From positions 15,055,501 through 15,119,500 of the forward strand of contig CM034102.1 in assembly GCA_019914945.1 (NCBI GenBank): 64,000 nucleotides of DNA. Direction: 5' to 3'. The stretch's first letter is position 1; each line of letters opens with the position of its first letter. Below are positions 34,813 to 48,199 of this stretch, one piece after another. The position numbers were made by a program, and so were the translations under genes. Origin of the DNA: Typha latifolia (Eukaryota; Streptophyta; Magnoliopsida; Poales; Typhaceae). The notes under the pieces are model-generated. The model saw only the letters and a list, made by a program, of their open reading frames with translations, was not told the DNA's origin and searched no databases.

Positions 34813-37800
34813 ATGGAGGGAGTCATCTCTCTCCTCTCCTCATCTCGCTTCTCTTCCTCTATCTCCAACCGATCTCTTCCCCAAAAGTCCGCTTCTGCTC
34901 GGATTCCTCAAAACCCCACGGGTAAAGCCTCTCCTACTCGCCTTACCTAGAAGTCCTCACTTCTTCTTCTTCTTCTAACATTTTCTTTCGTTTTTGTTTT
35001 GAAAGAGAGGAGTCGACTTCCGAGGCTTCTCGATTCCAGGGGGAAGACCCGGAAGCTGAATTCGGAGGTTTCTCCTCACAGAGCAGGTAATCTTTCTTGG
35101 GACCTCTGTTGTGTTTCTTGATGCTGATGAGTTTAGCTAACTTGTGTGTCTCGTGGGGATTCACAGTTTCGGCGGTGAGGTTGTTGAGGATCGAGCAAGG
35201 TGGGGCATTTGCGGACCTTTTGAATGAGAAGGGGAGGAATTCTGCTCAAAATGAGATGGGTTATGTGGAAAGGACGCTCGGGTTTCGCACTAGGGATTTG
35301 GATGACAGAGATATCAGACTGGTATTGATTAATTTTGGTAGTGATTTGTTAGTATGTTAGATATTTGTAATAGGGATGTGTTAATCTAAATTCTATGCTG
35401 GAATGATCTACTTATTAGTTCTTAGAGTAAGATTTTAATAAACTGATGTAGATAGATGCCGTGGAAGCTGATTTTAACTGATGATACTTTTGGGTTTTGG
35501 GCAACCAAAAATAAGTTCTAGCTTTAACTCTGGTAAAGATAATCATCTTTAAATTATATATGTTCTCTTATGCTGAGCATTCTTTATTAGGTGACGGACG
35601 TCGTTGCTGGGGCTGTTCGTTGGAGACGCTATCTTGATTATCTTATCATGTCGCTATGTAACGAGGAGAGGATGTTTAGGGACATGGAACCACTGCTACT
35701 GCAGGTAAATCTTTTGTTGGCCTGGCCCAACTTTGCTGTGCAACTTTATTGGCATTACATTAGCAGTTAACTTTGATAAACACCAAATGAGGCTTGATTT
35801 ATGCTTTTCAATTTGTTCTCACATGTTCCTTATGGTCTTATTCTAATGCTTGTCGGTCTTGGCAGTGGATCTTTTGGTTACCCATATGTAGTGAATCATA
35901 TTAGGAATATGTATCTAGGTATATCATATAGGTGCTATTATCAAATTTAACCATTTATCTCGATTTTGTTGTTTCAATTGGATTTCAACAATTTCAGATA
36001 TTACGTATTGGGTTTTATGAGATCATCAAGCTAGGCATGCCCCCGTATGCAGTTGTTGATGAGGTACTTTTCATTTTGCACTGCTTCTCTATGTGAAACT
36101 TGTTGAATAAAAGAGTTTTTCCTTCTGACGCTATTAAAAGTTCTGAATACTGATAGAAACAGAGAGAGGTGGAAACTTCTGAAGTTTGTATTACTATACT
36201 AACAGGGTGATACTTCAAATATTCTTAGCAGTTTTCATGCCACAAACTCTTCTTGTTTTGTTTTCTGAATAATCTTTTAATAATCATTTGCTCAGAACTG
36301 AAAAATAACAATCTGCACTGTTTTAAGTGTTTCATGCTTTCATCTATTGTTGCCTTTGGGACTCTTCTTAATTGTAAAACGGATGCCCTGCTCTTTAGTT
36401 TAAAAGTCCATTTTAATATTATACATGGTGCTAACTATTCTTTCCAGCCTAAGTTGCACTATTCAATCCCAATGTATTAACTGATTGTAGCTTTCTAAAT
36501 TTTAGAATGTAAGGCTTGCAAAAGCAGCTCTAAGGCCTGGTGCGGGCAATATGGTAAACGGAATATTGCGGAAGCTAGTTTTGTTGAAGGTGTGGTATAT
36601 GATATGCTTTCTTCTATTTCATCTTTAAAAGTGCATTAACTTGAAAAATGTGCCTTTCATTCTTCTTTTCTGATTCAGGAAACAGATTCTCTCCCTCTAC
36701 CAAATTTAGAAGGTGATGATCGTGCCCAAGCACGTGCTCTTGCAATAATTCATTCTCATCCTGTTGTAAGTCTTTACATCTTATTATAAGTTCATTTTCT
36801 ATTAGTCACACTCTTTCATCCAGTTTAAACCAAAAGGCTTTTGTATGGAAGACAATGGGGAGTGGTTCTCTGCTATCTTAATAACGTACTTAAAAAAGAT
36901 CATTCCAGAGGTTCATTTTTATAGAGGACACCACAAATACACAAATTAGTTATTATTCTTAGACACTAAAAAAATTGGGAAGCATGGCTGCTTTATTTGA
37001 GGGCACAATCCCTGTCAACTTGCTGATTGAGCAGGGATGGAATTATATTGCACTTGCTACATGTGCTAGGATTACATGGTTAACAATGTATTTAGAAGAG
37101 GCAAGCAATGTGAAAATCTGACACGTTTCTTTGTGCAGTGGATGGTGAGGAGATGGGTGAGATTCCTTGGACAAGATGAAGCTGTGAGACTGATGAACTG
37201 GAACAATAGTGATCCCTATTTTAGTTTAAGGTTTGAAGTTGTATCTTATCTTTGTCTCATAGAAACCTAGCATTCTAAAATAACTTATTACTAATCTCTT
37301 CTCATTCTAGGGTGAACACTAGTAAAGGTTTTACAATAGTGGATCTTGTTAAACGATTGAAAGATCTGAAGGTGCATTGGTTATCTTTACTGTCTTTATG
37401 TACTCTTTCAATCTTTATATGCCAACATCTATCATTTACTGCATAATTTTTGTGTGTGCATATCTATATCTGTATATGTATATAGAGATATAATGTGAAT
37501 TGCTTATGATGTCACCTTTGCCAGATAAGCTTTGTAGTGTCTTGGTAATTATTATTCTCTAGCCTCTTTTAGGATATTGTGCACATGCTTACCCGAAGTA
37601 AGATGTGCAGTGTTGTTCAGGCTGAGTAACAATATTGATTTTTTTTTTCTATATTCAGGTTGCTTATGAGCAGTCTGTGGCTATGGATGAATTTGTTCAC
37701 ATTCAAGCTGGAATGCAGGTATATAGAACAATTGTATTTTGACTTAATTTTAATTTAATTTCTTTCGCTTATTGTGGAACATCTCACATTTTTCTTTGAA

Positions 37801-40800
37801 TGATAAAATAACTTGCTCACTAAAGATTGTGCAATGCATTGGCAAGGAAACATATCTTATAGCTAGCTATATATTCATGAACTAGGGTTCTAGAGTAAAT
37901 GATGCACGGGTTAGGGATGAATGGAGGAAAAGGACCGCTAAGAGAACCACTCATTGGATAGTGATAAATGGAATAAAGGGGCCTTGTAACCAGCTCTGAG
38001 TAGTTGGGAATAACAGCTTGGCTTTTGGTATTGTTGTTCTTGTTAGCCCATGCAAACCAATGTTCATAAGCGTAACTCACTGTCTTCTCCACTTTGTTTT
38101 GGAGCTGAGAAGAGAACCTTGGTTGAAATGAGCGATCAAATCTTGCATTTGTAGATAAGTATGGGAGTAATCTAGGATTCTGATTTCGGACATATAAAAG
38201 AATTTCTTTTTCTTTTTTTCCAACCTTTTAAGTTGTGGGATATCAGCTATGAAACTTGATATGAGTCAGAATGACGGCTTGTATTGTCCTTATGGGCTTC
38301 ACGGAGTTTGTATTATCCATCAAAATGTGCAATCATCTTTCTGAGAATTCTCATGTCTTTGTAGCATGTAGGATATTTCTTATTTACTAAATCTGACTTA
38401 TATTAGCCCACTTTTCTCTGAGGAAAAAGAACATTATGATAGCTTACATCTGAAGCATGCTTGCATGTGCAAATGCCAATATATTATTTCTGAGGACTTG
38501 GATTAGGTTAAGACTTCCTTGAATTAAGCATTGTAAGGCTTGCCATTATGCACCTGGTCTAATGGGTTACCAACCTCTTTAGCAGTATGGCTTTTGCTGT
38601 GTGATGTTCTATATTTACCTCCTTAAAGTTCTAGATACAATTATCTGCAAGAATGCCAGTTTTGAAGGCAATTGGTTTCACACTTCTTATACTAGCTGAC
38701 AGCACTCAATTTCATATCTTGCATGTGTATCCAAGTACATGCTCTAGCATATTTATAACCATGTCATTCTGTTTTTTTAAGTTGTTTCTTTCTTAAATGC
38801 GGTTCTATGAGTGACAACCGATTTTTCAATCTCCTTCCTTCTATCCAGACTGTCATACAAGCTGGCTTACTGAAGGAAGGCCTGTGTTCGGTTCAGGATG
38901 AGAGTGCAGGTGAGGTTTCTTTCCCATCGTGATTCTGAAAATTGCTTTGGTATTGATATTGTCTGGAAGTACTTCATATATACACAAAATTCAAAGCTAC
39001 AAAAACCACTGTCCAACATGTTCCTCATAATTTCATCACATTCTCTAAAGCCATATCTTCATTGTTGATGTATCATTAATTGAACTTTTAGTAAGTTGTG
39101 TACGTGGTGTCATTCTAGCTCGCTAATTTCACTACCAAATGATGTCATTCTCATTGGACTTGAGATGTTGCTAAGATGATCAACAAAGGAGATACATTGT
39201 TGACAATTTGACACTAGATAACATATTTACTCAGTGAACATCCATATGACAATTTTGGGTTAATATTTACATGCTTTTGCAGTAGTTGTTAGTTTATACT
39301 GCAGAATGAAGTACTGTATTTCACTAATTTGTTTCTAAATATTCTCTGTTTTTGCCAAACTTGTTCCATAACCTACCTTTATTCTTTGGTATACCTGTCA
39401 TTTCCTTTACCTATCTAATCTTGGTCTATACTCTCTTTTTCTGTGTGTTAGCATATGTGTTTTACAATTAAGTTTTTAGCATACTCGAAGGATTGCCAAT
39501 TGCTGCTGAACGTTAACATGAATGAAGCCCTAATAATTCCAAGTCTTTCATATTTCTGATACTTGAGGGATCAACATTTGGTTCCAGGTTTGGTGGTGTC
39601 TGTGGTGGATCCACAACCCGGAGAAGCTATCATTGATTGCTGTGCTGCACCTGGTGGAAAGACTTTATTCATGGCTTCACGTTTAAGAGGGAAAGGTGAC
39701 GTCTCTCTTTAGACAATGGATTGCCCCTTGAATATTTTGACCTAGATGGTAAATTTTAGTTTCGGCATGTTGTAATGCAGGTATGGTATTGGCAATTGAC
39801 ATAAATAAAGGTCGTCTAAGAATTCTCAGAGAGACAGCAAAATTACATAACCTTGATGAAGTGATAACTGCCATCCATGCTGACCTCCGCTTATATGCTG
39901 TAAGATTATGTAGGAATTTATACATCCAGTAACATTACTATTTATTTGAGTAAGAACTTTGATAATCAACATTGAAGTTTATTTTCCATCATACATTGCT
40001 TTTCTACTGGATGGTGATCTTTTGGTATTTATTCTTAGTTATGTTTCGGTGCTCCATGCTTGGGTATGTAGTCCTGCTTTTGCAATGCTCTAAGATCTTG
40101 TTATATCTCTTTTATGAATTGCCTTACAAAATGCTTTCAGTTATTGGGCTTCAACCAATTTTCAAGTTTACAATCAATCATGAGATATCAGTATATTATT
40201 GACTTATTGTATATGACAGTTAATGCTCAATTGCTCATAGTAAAAAACTGTTTCTTTAAGATATCCTGTTTGATACACCCTCTCACTTAATAGTTTAAAC
40301 CTTTCCGATACGCATGTTTATGTGAAACATGGGTTTATTAACAGTAATAAGCAGTCAACTAAGTTGAATAAGAAATCATGCGCAGTTGCCTGTCTTTTTA
40401 AGAAATTCTATTATGGTTTTACTGTTTGTTCAGTTATAATGATGCTTTGTCTTTCTAGGAGAAAAGTGCCATTAAGTATGACAAAGTTCTGTTGGATGCT
40501 CCTTGTTCTGGACTTGGTGTCCTTTCTAAGGTACTTTTTCACTGACCATTTTGTTTCAAGTGAGCTTCTTTCTTTTCCTTTTATTATAGAGAACAGAATG
40601 AGGACAAAATTATGTAATTTCTAGAGGAACTTGATGATGATACTGTTTCCTAGTTCAGAAATATAGAAATAATATTTATCTTAAAAAAAATTATTCTGCT
40701 GTAAGAAATATTCATCTTCATTTATAGTGCACATTGAGCCCAATATCTTTTACTCAACATTATCTGGAGTTTGAAGTTTTTTGTGAAAATTGAAATAATC

Positions 40801-42092
40801 AAGAGAAAAAAGATTCAAGCTTCTTGCTCGTCTCTCTCTCATGCATATGATCTTCTACCAATAACTTACTCTTTCTTTTTTTTTCTATTTCCTCAAGAGA
40901 GCAGACTTGCGATGGAATAGGCATTTAGAAGATTTGGAGCAGTTGAAGTATTTGCAAGACGAGCTCTTTGATGCAGCTTCAGGGTAAGCGGACTTGATTG
41001 TTTTTTATCCTTTCCTGCAAGTGATTCATGGAAAAGATTATCAAAACACCCTTTTAATTATTTTCAATTTGACCCCTATATTTTTGTAAGAAGAGTTTAT
41101 CAAAAGACCCTATATTTTGTCTGTATCATCAATTTTCAATTTCATTTTTTCGAATTTGGTCTCATTCTTTGCCATATGTATAGGTTGGTAAAGCCTGGTG
41201 GGGTACTTGTCTACAGTACTTGTTCCATAGATCCTGAAGAAAATGAGGAGAGGGTTTCAGCATTTGTTAGTAGGCATCCAGTATGGTTCCTGCCTTAGTC
41301 CAGCTAAGAATGTTACTTCTTTCTTTTTTGGGTCAAAGCATCAAGCATGCAGATTCATCTAATTATCATTGTGATTGTGACTTAATATGATACATCTATT
41401 TTGAACTGATATGTTGGGTTATTGTGGCCATTGCTTCCCATCATATTCATATGCATATGCTTATATTATATATGTAGCTTTCAATTTTATACATGCAGCA
41501 TAATTTGCAATAACTAAGCCTACTAAGGTCTAACTTCATGCTTTATTATCAGCTACTTTCATTTTGTCCTCTATGTTCACATCTTAATCTAGTTATTGTT
41601 AATTTATATTTAATGTCAGCTCATCAGGAAAGGCCATCATATGATTGTTTGCTTATCCTAGTCTTCATCATATGATTAATGCCATGTTTGACTATCGGTC
41701 ATAAGTTCCAGGAGAAATGCAGCCTAATTCCTTTTAATTATTTTCATCCTCAGAGTGGATGTCTGCATCTGCAATAACAATTTTCTCTTTTATGCAATTG
41801 TTCTGTTGCAATTATCCATAACTTCTGAAGTAATTGATATCAGCATTAAGTGTCCAGGGCACATTACGTCAGTTAGACATTCATATCATAGTTAGCACTG
41901 ATGAGCATTTGATTATGTTGCAACATGTGTAACTTATTGTTGTATTATGCACTGTAGGAATTCGTACTGCAACGTGTGGATGGATATGTTCCTCCTGATT
42001 TTATCACAGATAAAGGTTTCTATTCCTCAAATCCAGTTAAACATCGTATAGATGGATCATTTGCAGCTCGTCTGATTCGATCGTTGGACTAA
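34813..42092 (+). CDS. rsmB: RsmB/NOP2-SUN type rRNA cytosine-C5 methyltransferase
   Basis: Seventeen exons join without a phase error to 528 residues: 34813-34921, 35006-35086, 35167-35321, 35591-35704, 35998-36063, 36506-36589, 36679-36765, 37139-37230, 37311-37371, 37659-37718, 38849-38909, 39588-39695, 39781-39899, 40459-40530, 40898-40983, 41184-41280, 41958-42092. A Ser/Arg-rich N-terminus suggests plastid or mitochondrial import. Exons 3-8 code a NusB-like RNA-binding domain ([19 protein letters not shown]), as in bacterial RsmB, which methylates C967 of 16S rRNA. The catalytic domain has the SAM motif [10 protein letters not shown] (about 340-349), motif [12 protein letters not shown] (Cys 415) and motif VI YSTCS (Cys 465), the two cysteines of m5C methyltransferases. 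Ends LIRSLD. Both catalytic cysteines are intact, so it should be active, probably on organellar rRNA. Confidence 0.94.
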
Positions 42093-43017
42093 AAGGTTAG
42101 GACTTGAGTTTGGGTTCCTACTATCAGCAATGGAGTGTAACCGTGCTTATCTCACTTTTATAGGAGTCGCTCATGTTTCTGTAACTGATCAAGAAAAATT
42201 CAACTAACTTCCTATCCAAGATGTTGAACCTTCTCGAATAGGCTGTAGCAGACTGTACTCCTACAGTGTGTCTTCCAAGTTGCTTATACAGGTAATAATA
42301 GTTCTCTTGTAAAGTTCTCTCTTGATTTTTATAAAACGAGGACTGAAAACCAGATGTATCCTGTACACCTTCCTGGCCCCCAAAATTTGTATCTTGAACC
42401 AATATCTAACTATTTCCCCTATTACGCGCAGATATTCATTTTTAGCTGCCGAGTTATTTCCAAAGATGAGCCATGGCCATGCAATTTTGAGCTTGAAGTT
42501 GTAATTCAAGACGACAGACCTGCCAACTCGGCTCAAGTCAGAGAAATACTTGATGTTGCATGCAAACAAATGGGAATATTTGACGATCCTAACCACCAAA
42601 TACTTATTCTAGCTAGGATGAAGGTAGCCAATTAAAACTAGTGCGAATATAGCTCTGGGAAATCTCGCAGCTCAGCAGATGATCAAGGGTGTTGAATGGT
42701 AATGTTTATTACAATTTACAGCTATGAGATAGTGTACAAGCAATATCGTGAGGGCTCACAAGCAATATCATCTTATTTATTATTTGTCGACTCTCATCTG
42801 AATCTATTGTGCATGTCCAGTTTTTTTCCTTTTCAAGGTTTCCATCTATTGTTACCTTTCTTTTTGTTCTCCCCCCACCCAATAGCAGGCAGTCACAGAC
42901 AAAACGCTACCAGTGACGGTTACGAAACGGTTTGCTCTCACGTTCTTCATACTGTCTCTTACAACCAACTTTCCTATATGAAATCAGTTCTTGGAGATCG
43001 CTCAAGGAGATACCAAA
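42093..43017 (+). other. Intergenic region with a coding-like ORF (42354-42635)
   Basis: Between the methyltransferase stop and the WD40 gene start. An open frame at 42354-42635 has protein-like composition (for example PWPCNFELEVVIQDDRPANS and REILDVACKQMGIFDDPNHQ). Possible acceptors lie inside it (tacgcgcag at about 42430). No start with good context, no recognised family and no partner exon were found. It may be an unannotated 3' exon, a pseudogene fragment, or chance. Confidence 0.35.
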
Positions 43018-44220
43018 ATGGCATCCTCTCAGACAGAGATCATCCTCACCAGCTCTCCAGACAGGCCCATCACCGCCCACGACCCTGTCTCCGGCGCCGT
43101 GCTCGCACAATTCTCCGGCACCAGCATCCCCCGCGGAGGCCTCACCGTGGCCGGCAACGCCCTGATTGCTGCTTCGCACGTATCACCCACCACTGCGGGC
43201 TCTGTCAGGCTCTACAACTGGTGGTCGTCCGCCGCCACGCACTGCGTTCCGACCCCTGAACCTGTAGGCCCCCTCGTCGCGACTCCGGATGGCTCCCACC
43301 TTTTTGCCGGCGGCCTTTCGGGTCGTATCCACGTTTTCTCTCTTCCCTCAGGCGATCTCCGATGCTCTTTCTTTGCTCACGGGCGAGCCGTCTCGTGTCT
43401 GGTCGTCAACGGCGACGGCTCCCTTCTGTTATCAGGAGGAGACGACGGCACCGTAGCAGTCTTCCCCATACTTAGTCTTTTAGACGTTGCATGCATGCAA
43501 GATAACAATGAGGACTCTTGTAACCATCTCGAACTCTACCAGTTCAAAGCACATAATTCTCCGGTGACGTGCATCGCCTCGGGGACCGGCGGGTGCAACC
43601 CCGCCGTCGTCTCGAGCTCTCTCGACGGCACCTGTAAACTCTGGAGCATCGCAAACGGCAGCAAGCTGAGAACCATCACATTTCCTTGTGCAATGTGGTG
43701 CGTGACTATGGACTCAACCAGTTATAACTTGTACGCCGGTGGCTCGGATGGGAAACTATACGTAGTGCCATTGAGGGCAAGAGGAGGAAGGATGAAAGAA
43801 AAAGGAGGTCACGAGATGGTCGCATGGGGAGCAGAGCAGGGCGGCGCGGTGACGTCGTTGGCGATGTTAGACGGCGATCGGAAGGCGGTATCAGCGTCGG
43901 AGGACGGAATTGTGAGGATATGGGACGTAAAGAATGGACTGATAGACCAAGCGTTCGCAAGTGGCGGCGGCGGCGATCTGGTGGTGGCGAGATGGGTTGG
44001 TAGAATGATCAGAGGAGGTGAAAGTGGGAATGGTGCTGGGTTTTCTGAGAGGGAGATGGGGAGAGAGGTGAGTGAGATGATGAAGATGGATAAATGGTTG
44101 CATGCAACGAGGGAGGACAGGAGAAGGGCAATAGAGATGCTTGAGACTACATTGGATACGTACAGAAGGATGTTGCTTCTTCTCATCAGAGAAGCAGAAG
44201 AAGCTAAAGAAATTGAGTGA
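43018..44220 (+). CDS. RID3: WD40 protein, RID3/WDR18 (Ipi3)-like
   Basis: A single-exon gene of 400 residues starting at the first in-frame ATG (aaaATGGC context). WD-type blades are seen at GDGSLLLSGGDDGTVAVF, HNSPVTCIAS...DGTCKLWSIANG, AGGSDGKLYVVPL and AVSASEDGIVRIWDVKNG. The C-terminus is a Met/Arg/Glu-rich helix (RRRAIEMLETTLDTYRRM). This architecture matches plant ROOT INITIATION DEFECTIVE 3, related to WDR18/Ipi3. Ipi3/WDR18 acts with Rix1 and Las1-type partners in 60S pre-ribosome processing, and in Arabidopsis RID3 limits CUC-STM expression during regeneration. It is much more GC-rich and intronless, unlike its neighbours. Confidence 0.85.
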   Translation: MASSQTEIILTSSPDRPITAHDPVSGAVLAQFSGTSIPRGGLTVAGNALIAASHVSPTTAGSVRLYNWWSSAATHCVPTPEPVGPLVATPDGSHLFAGGLSGRIHVFSLPSGDLRCSFFAHGRAVSCLVVNGDGSLLLSGGDDGTVAVFPILSLLDVACMQDNNEDSCNHLELYQFKAHNSPVTCIASGTGGCNPAVVSSSLDGTCKLWSIANGSKLRTITFPCAMWCVTMDSTSYNLYAGGSDGKLYVVPLRARGGRMKEKGGHEMVAWGAEQGGAVTSLAMLDGDRKAVSASEDGIVRIWDVKNGLIDQAFASGGGGDLVVARWVGRMIRGGESGNGAGFSEREMGREVSEMMKMDKWLHATREDRRRAIEMLETTLDTYRRMLLLLIREAEEAKEIE

Positions 44221-44593
44221 TATGTGTTAATTAATGCTATTCAAAGTTGCTGCAAAGTATGTAAATAGAGCTGCTTAAAAAAAAAGAAGCCCGTGAGCCC
44301 GTAACAACGTCCCTTAGTTTCGGGCCAAAATCTAGCTCGATCTAAATGCGAGCTATATAGAATCCGAACTCAAGTCCAACCCAACTACTCTGGTCAATGT
44401 CTGTCTCCCACCTCTTTTTTCTAAAGAGAAAGGAGGAGAAGTTCTCAAAAGAGATTTGAGAAGCAAAAGAAGAAAAAAAAAATCTCGAAAGAGATAGGAG
44501 GAAAGAACTCATCCACATACAATAATACTACACGTATGATGTTTGTAGAATTTATTTTTCCAGCAAGAACTTCCTGATGCTGTGGCAAGCTGA

Positions 44594-44596
<3 letters not shown>

Positions 44597-44640
<44 letters not shown>
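44597..44640. repeat. (TA)n microsatellite
   Basis: About 22 TA units in intergenic DNA, 0.4 kb downstream of the RID3-like gene. Confidence 0.95.
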
Positions 44641-44643
<3 letters not shown>

Positions 44644-46979
44644 ACAGCTAGGGTGAGCATCACATTCCCAACTCGTGGATTATCCGGAAGTTAAGGTACC
44701 AAACGATCTGAATCACAAAGTACACATGAGAAGAGAGGGTACAGCTTCCAAAGATTCCAACCTTCTTTTCTTTCCCCATGACTTGCAATTATTTTTTTGG
44801 GCTTCTTCTTCTTTGATGTTTCTCTGACATCCATGTGATTGAAAGTGAATGAACGAATTCTAATTGATCAGCAAGCTCAAGTTTCAATGATCAGTTGTTA
44901 AATTTCCAAATAATTCTTTCTTTGGACTTGTAACCTGAATCTCTTCAGTGGCTTCAATTAATGCAGATGATCGACTTCAATTTCTTTCTTCTTTTTCTCT
45001 TAAAGAATGGCTTCTTGCATCATTGCATGTGACCACCTACATTTTAGCTTATTGGAGAAGACACAAAATTCTCCTACATTTTTTAGGTGGATTTTTAATT
45101 AAAAAAGAAAAGAAAGAAAGGCAAATGTAGATCCAAACATGAATAAGATCTCGAATATTATAAGTTTGAGCAAATTATAGTTTATGTTTCGTGATTTGAT
45201 CAAAATCCAATTCACTCTCTTAAATTTCAAATTTAATATGCTAACCTTTGACTAAGTTACAACTATTAAATTTCCCATCCAAAACTAGCAATCAACTGCC
45301 CGTAGAATCATTGACCTCAATATTTTTTTATCATAAATAAATTACTAAATTATCAAGTTACTGTACCACCATCAAGTCAGACTTTATTCTGCGAGATTAA
45401 ATTAAATCTTTTTATATACTTACTAATGATTAACTAACGGTTGTAATTTAATCCAAATTATAGAAAAATGATTAGAAATTTAAATTATATAATGGTGGGT
45501 TGAAATCAAGTCAAGGAGGGTAAACTGTAATTTTTTTCATCATAATTTTATATCAACTTATAATTGAGGTGCTAATATGGCCTACAGTGTGAAATTGTAT
45601 GTTTACGCCAATAGATGTATGCGAACATGTAGCAGATCAGTGAGATAGATATCATGGCAAATTCTCGTGCATCGAAAAGTGTGCTAGTTTAAAGTAATAG
45701 ATCACATGATTGGGTTGCTTAATTACATATTACCTATTAGAGCCAATCAAATGCACCAGAGAAGTATTTATGATGTTATTTTACAATGATTAGCAGCCAT
45801 TATATTAATCAATTAAGACCGCCAAAAAAAAAGGAAGTGGATTAAAGTATTGCTGATGGGAATTCCCACAGCCTTGGCTGCAGCGAATCCTCGTTAGTAA
45901 AAGCCAACTTTCACACGTGGCGTGCATTTGAGTTTGTCGCACGGGAGGAGTACACGGAGAACTCTCCAGAAAGGTTCTGTCGCTCTCGCTCCCCACTCTA
46001 TGCAGTGCATCATCTCCTCCACACCCGTGGGTGGTGTATAAACGATTACGTCACCTTGGCGTCACGATGATACCTTAGCCACGCGTCAAGTCATCGTGCT
46101 CGTGGACATTCGCACGTCATCCATCATCTACGGTTGTAAAAGTATTCTTTGCGATTCCACTTGCACGAGATCCAAATTTTTATCTCAATTATTCAACATT
46201 ATCTAACAGATTGGATTTCGTTTGAGTAATTACTTGGTCAAAACTAATACGCCGTATGTATAGTTTGAAATTCGAGCGGGTTTCGTGGATCGACTCAAAA
46301 CTTTATCGGATTAAAAGACTGTTGAGATCAAAGAGAAGAGGTGCAGAAGTGGGAAGGTAGATATTTACAATCTAATTCCATTTCCTTAAGGTAAAATATT
46401 GGATCTTTCTTGCATTTTTCTTCAATCCAAACAAGTTTGTTTGTGTTTTAGAGTTAATTCTCTAATTAGGTCCTCACTTTTAGCTTGATAGATTCGATAT
46501 TTTTCTTTACATTTTCTCGATCATTTCATGGATGAAATGATCTTCTGGGGAACACTAAATTCCCTTAAAACCCTAATCCTAAGGTTTAGGATGAGACATA
46601 TCTATCTACTTGAATACTTTTATGCTATCAGTCAGCCCTAAGAGGCAACTTTACTAGGGTTTTAGTTTCTTTCTCCCCCTCTTGAGGGTTCTTCTTGCCA
46701 CTGTCATCTCTCTCCTCTCTTAACCAATTGTTTAGGTTACACGGAGAGATTTTTCCCTCCCTTTGGAGGCTTTCATCGTTATATTATTTTCTCTTCCCTC
46801 TTTTCTCCTCATTTGTCTTCCTTCATCTCTGTCGTCTTTACCTCATCGTCCTTTCTAATGTCTTCACTAGTTTCAAGCCTTATTTTATTAGTGGTATGTT
46901 AGTGAAACTATTGTCGTCATTTTCCCTACCGCATCTAACATCTTTGCCTCCACACTCTAGCCCCGCCTTCCTCTTCCAA

Positions 46980-47290
46980 GCTTATCCTCCATCCCTATCG
47001 GATCCAAGCATTATCATCGCTTTTCAATCCATCTTTCTCATGTGAGCTTATCCTCCATCCCACTCTTGGATCCAAGTCTCGCTGCCATTTTCTCATAGAT
47101 CCCCTATTGAAATCGAGACTTCCCACCACTTCTACATCCCATCTTCCTCCTCTAAGCTTATCCTCTCTCTGTCACCCCGCTAAATTCGAGACTTGTTGTT
47201 GCTTCCCCACCCCCACCTTCTTCCTCATAGCGTATCCTCCATCCCTTATTGGATATAAGCCTTGCCGTCATTCCCTTGCTACTCTCTCAA
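46980..47290. repeat. Degenerate pyrimidine-rich tandem repeat
   Basis: Four units headed by g-c-t/g-tatcctcc start at 46980, 47046, 47156 and 47230, several followed by catccc...ggat(c/a)(c/t)aag. Spacing is irregular (66, 110 and 74 bases). Upstream sequence to 46700 is also pyrimidine-rich. Confidence 0.6.
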
Positions 47291-47415
47291 TAGATATGTG
47301 CCACTTCACTATTAGGCCCGACCTTTCTTTTTTTTAAAAAAAATGTGAATTTTGTTGTATGTTTCTCTTGTATATAGGTTGAAAATTTTCTTATCTAGCC
47401 TTTCACATATTTGCA

Positions 47416-47690
47416 AGGGGTGTCAAAATAAATGAGTCTGCTTGGGCTTAGGCTCGACTCGACTCGGCTTGAGCTGAACGGAGTCTAAATAAATTTATAG
47501 ACTCGAATTAAATTTCAAGTCAAGTCTGAACTAGAGTCAATAACAATTAAATCTTTATCTAAAAATAAACTCAATATGCTTGGCTTAAAATAGCCTATGA
47601 AAATATTCAACCATCCTAGCTAGTTTCAAGGCGAACCAGAACTAGAGCCGGGCTCAGTGAAGCTCGACTCATTTAGGCTCTGTAGTTGTG
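47416..47690. mobile_element. GAGCTC-rich element fragment related to the 24 kb MITE
   Basis: Begins aggggtgtcaaaataaa, like the terminus of the MITE in IGPS intron 1, and carries similar words (gactcgactcggcttgagct, aagctcgactc). No matching right terminus or target duplication is seen, so it is probably a one-ended or decayed copy. Confidence 0.45.
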
Positions 47691-47999
47691 TTTTTAATTG
47701 TTGGATTGCAATAAAGCCCTCGGCTAATTTTAGACACTTTGCTCTAATGAATCTTCTATATATACTTTATTTATATTTTAGGATTTAATATCTTATTTTT
47801 ATTATAGTGTTGTTTACTATTATAATAAATAAAGTATAGGATTTGTCACGGAATGAATGAAACTTTGCCAAGAGGCTTTTTCTTAAAAACAAAAAATTGA
47901 CTACTTGCGTCAAAGGGGGCCGTTCTCGAATTAAATTTCCTGCCCCTCTTGTAGCAGAACTTTAATGCTTCCATCCTGCCCGTCTCTTTTGGTAGCGTT

Positions 48000-48000
<1 letters not shown>

Positions 48001-48048
<48 letters not shown>
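48001..48048. repeat. (GA)n microsatellite
   Basis: About 24 AG units; a shorter (CT)n run follows at about 48149-48171. Both lie upstream of the gar2-related gene. Confidence 0.95.
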
Positions 48049-48050
<2 letters not shown>

Positions 48051-48199
48051 ATTGGCCTCTCTCATTTGACTTATCTCATGACAGCACTGAGCACCCTCTT
48101 TGTGTAATTATCACTATACTTTATTAATCCCACCGTCTTCCCACCACTGTATCTCTCTCTCTCTCTCTCTCCACTTAAGTGCCCTTTGGTCATAAAAAT

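Noticed and set aside
42124..42599. Minus-strand frames after the methyltransferase gene
   Set aside because: Composition looks antisense to the more protein-like plus-strand frame at 42354-42635.
46695..47337. Long Ser/Leu/Pro-rich plus-strand frames
   Set aside because: Explained by pyrimidine-rich repetitive DNA that lacks stop codons; no start context, domain or splice structure.
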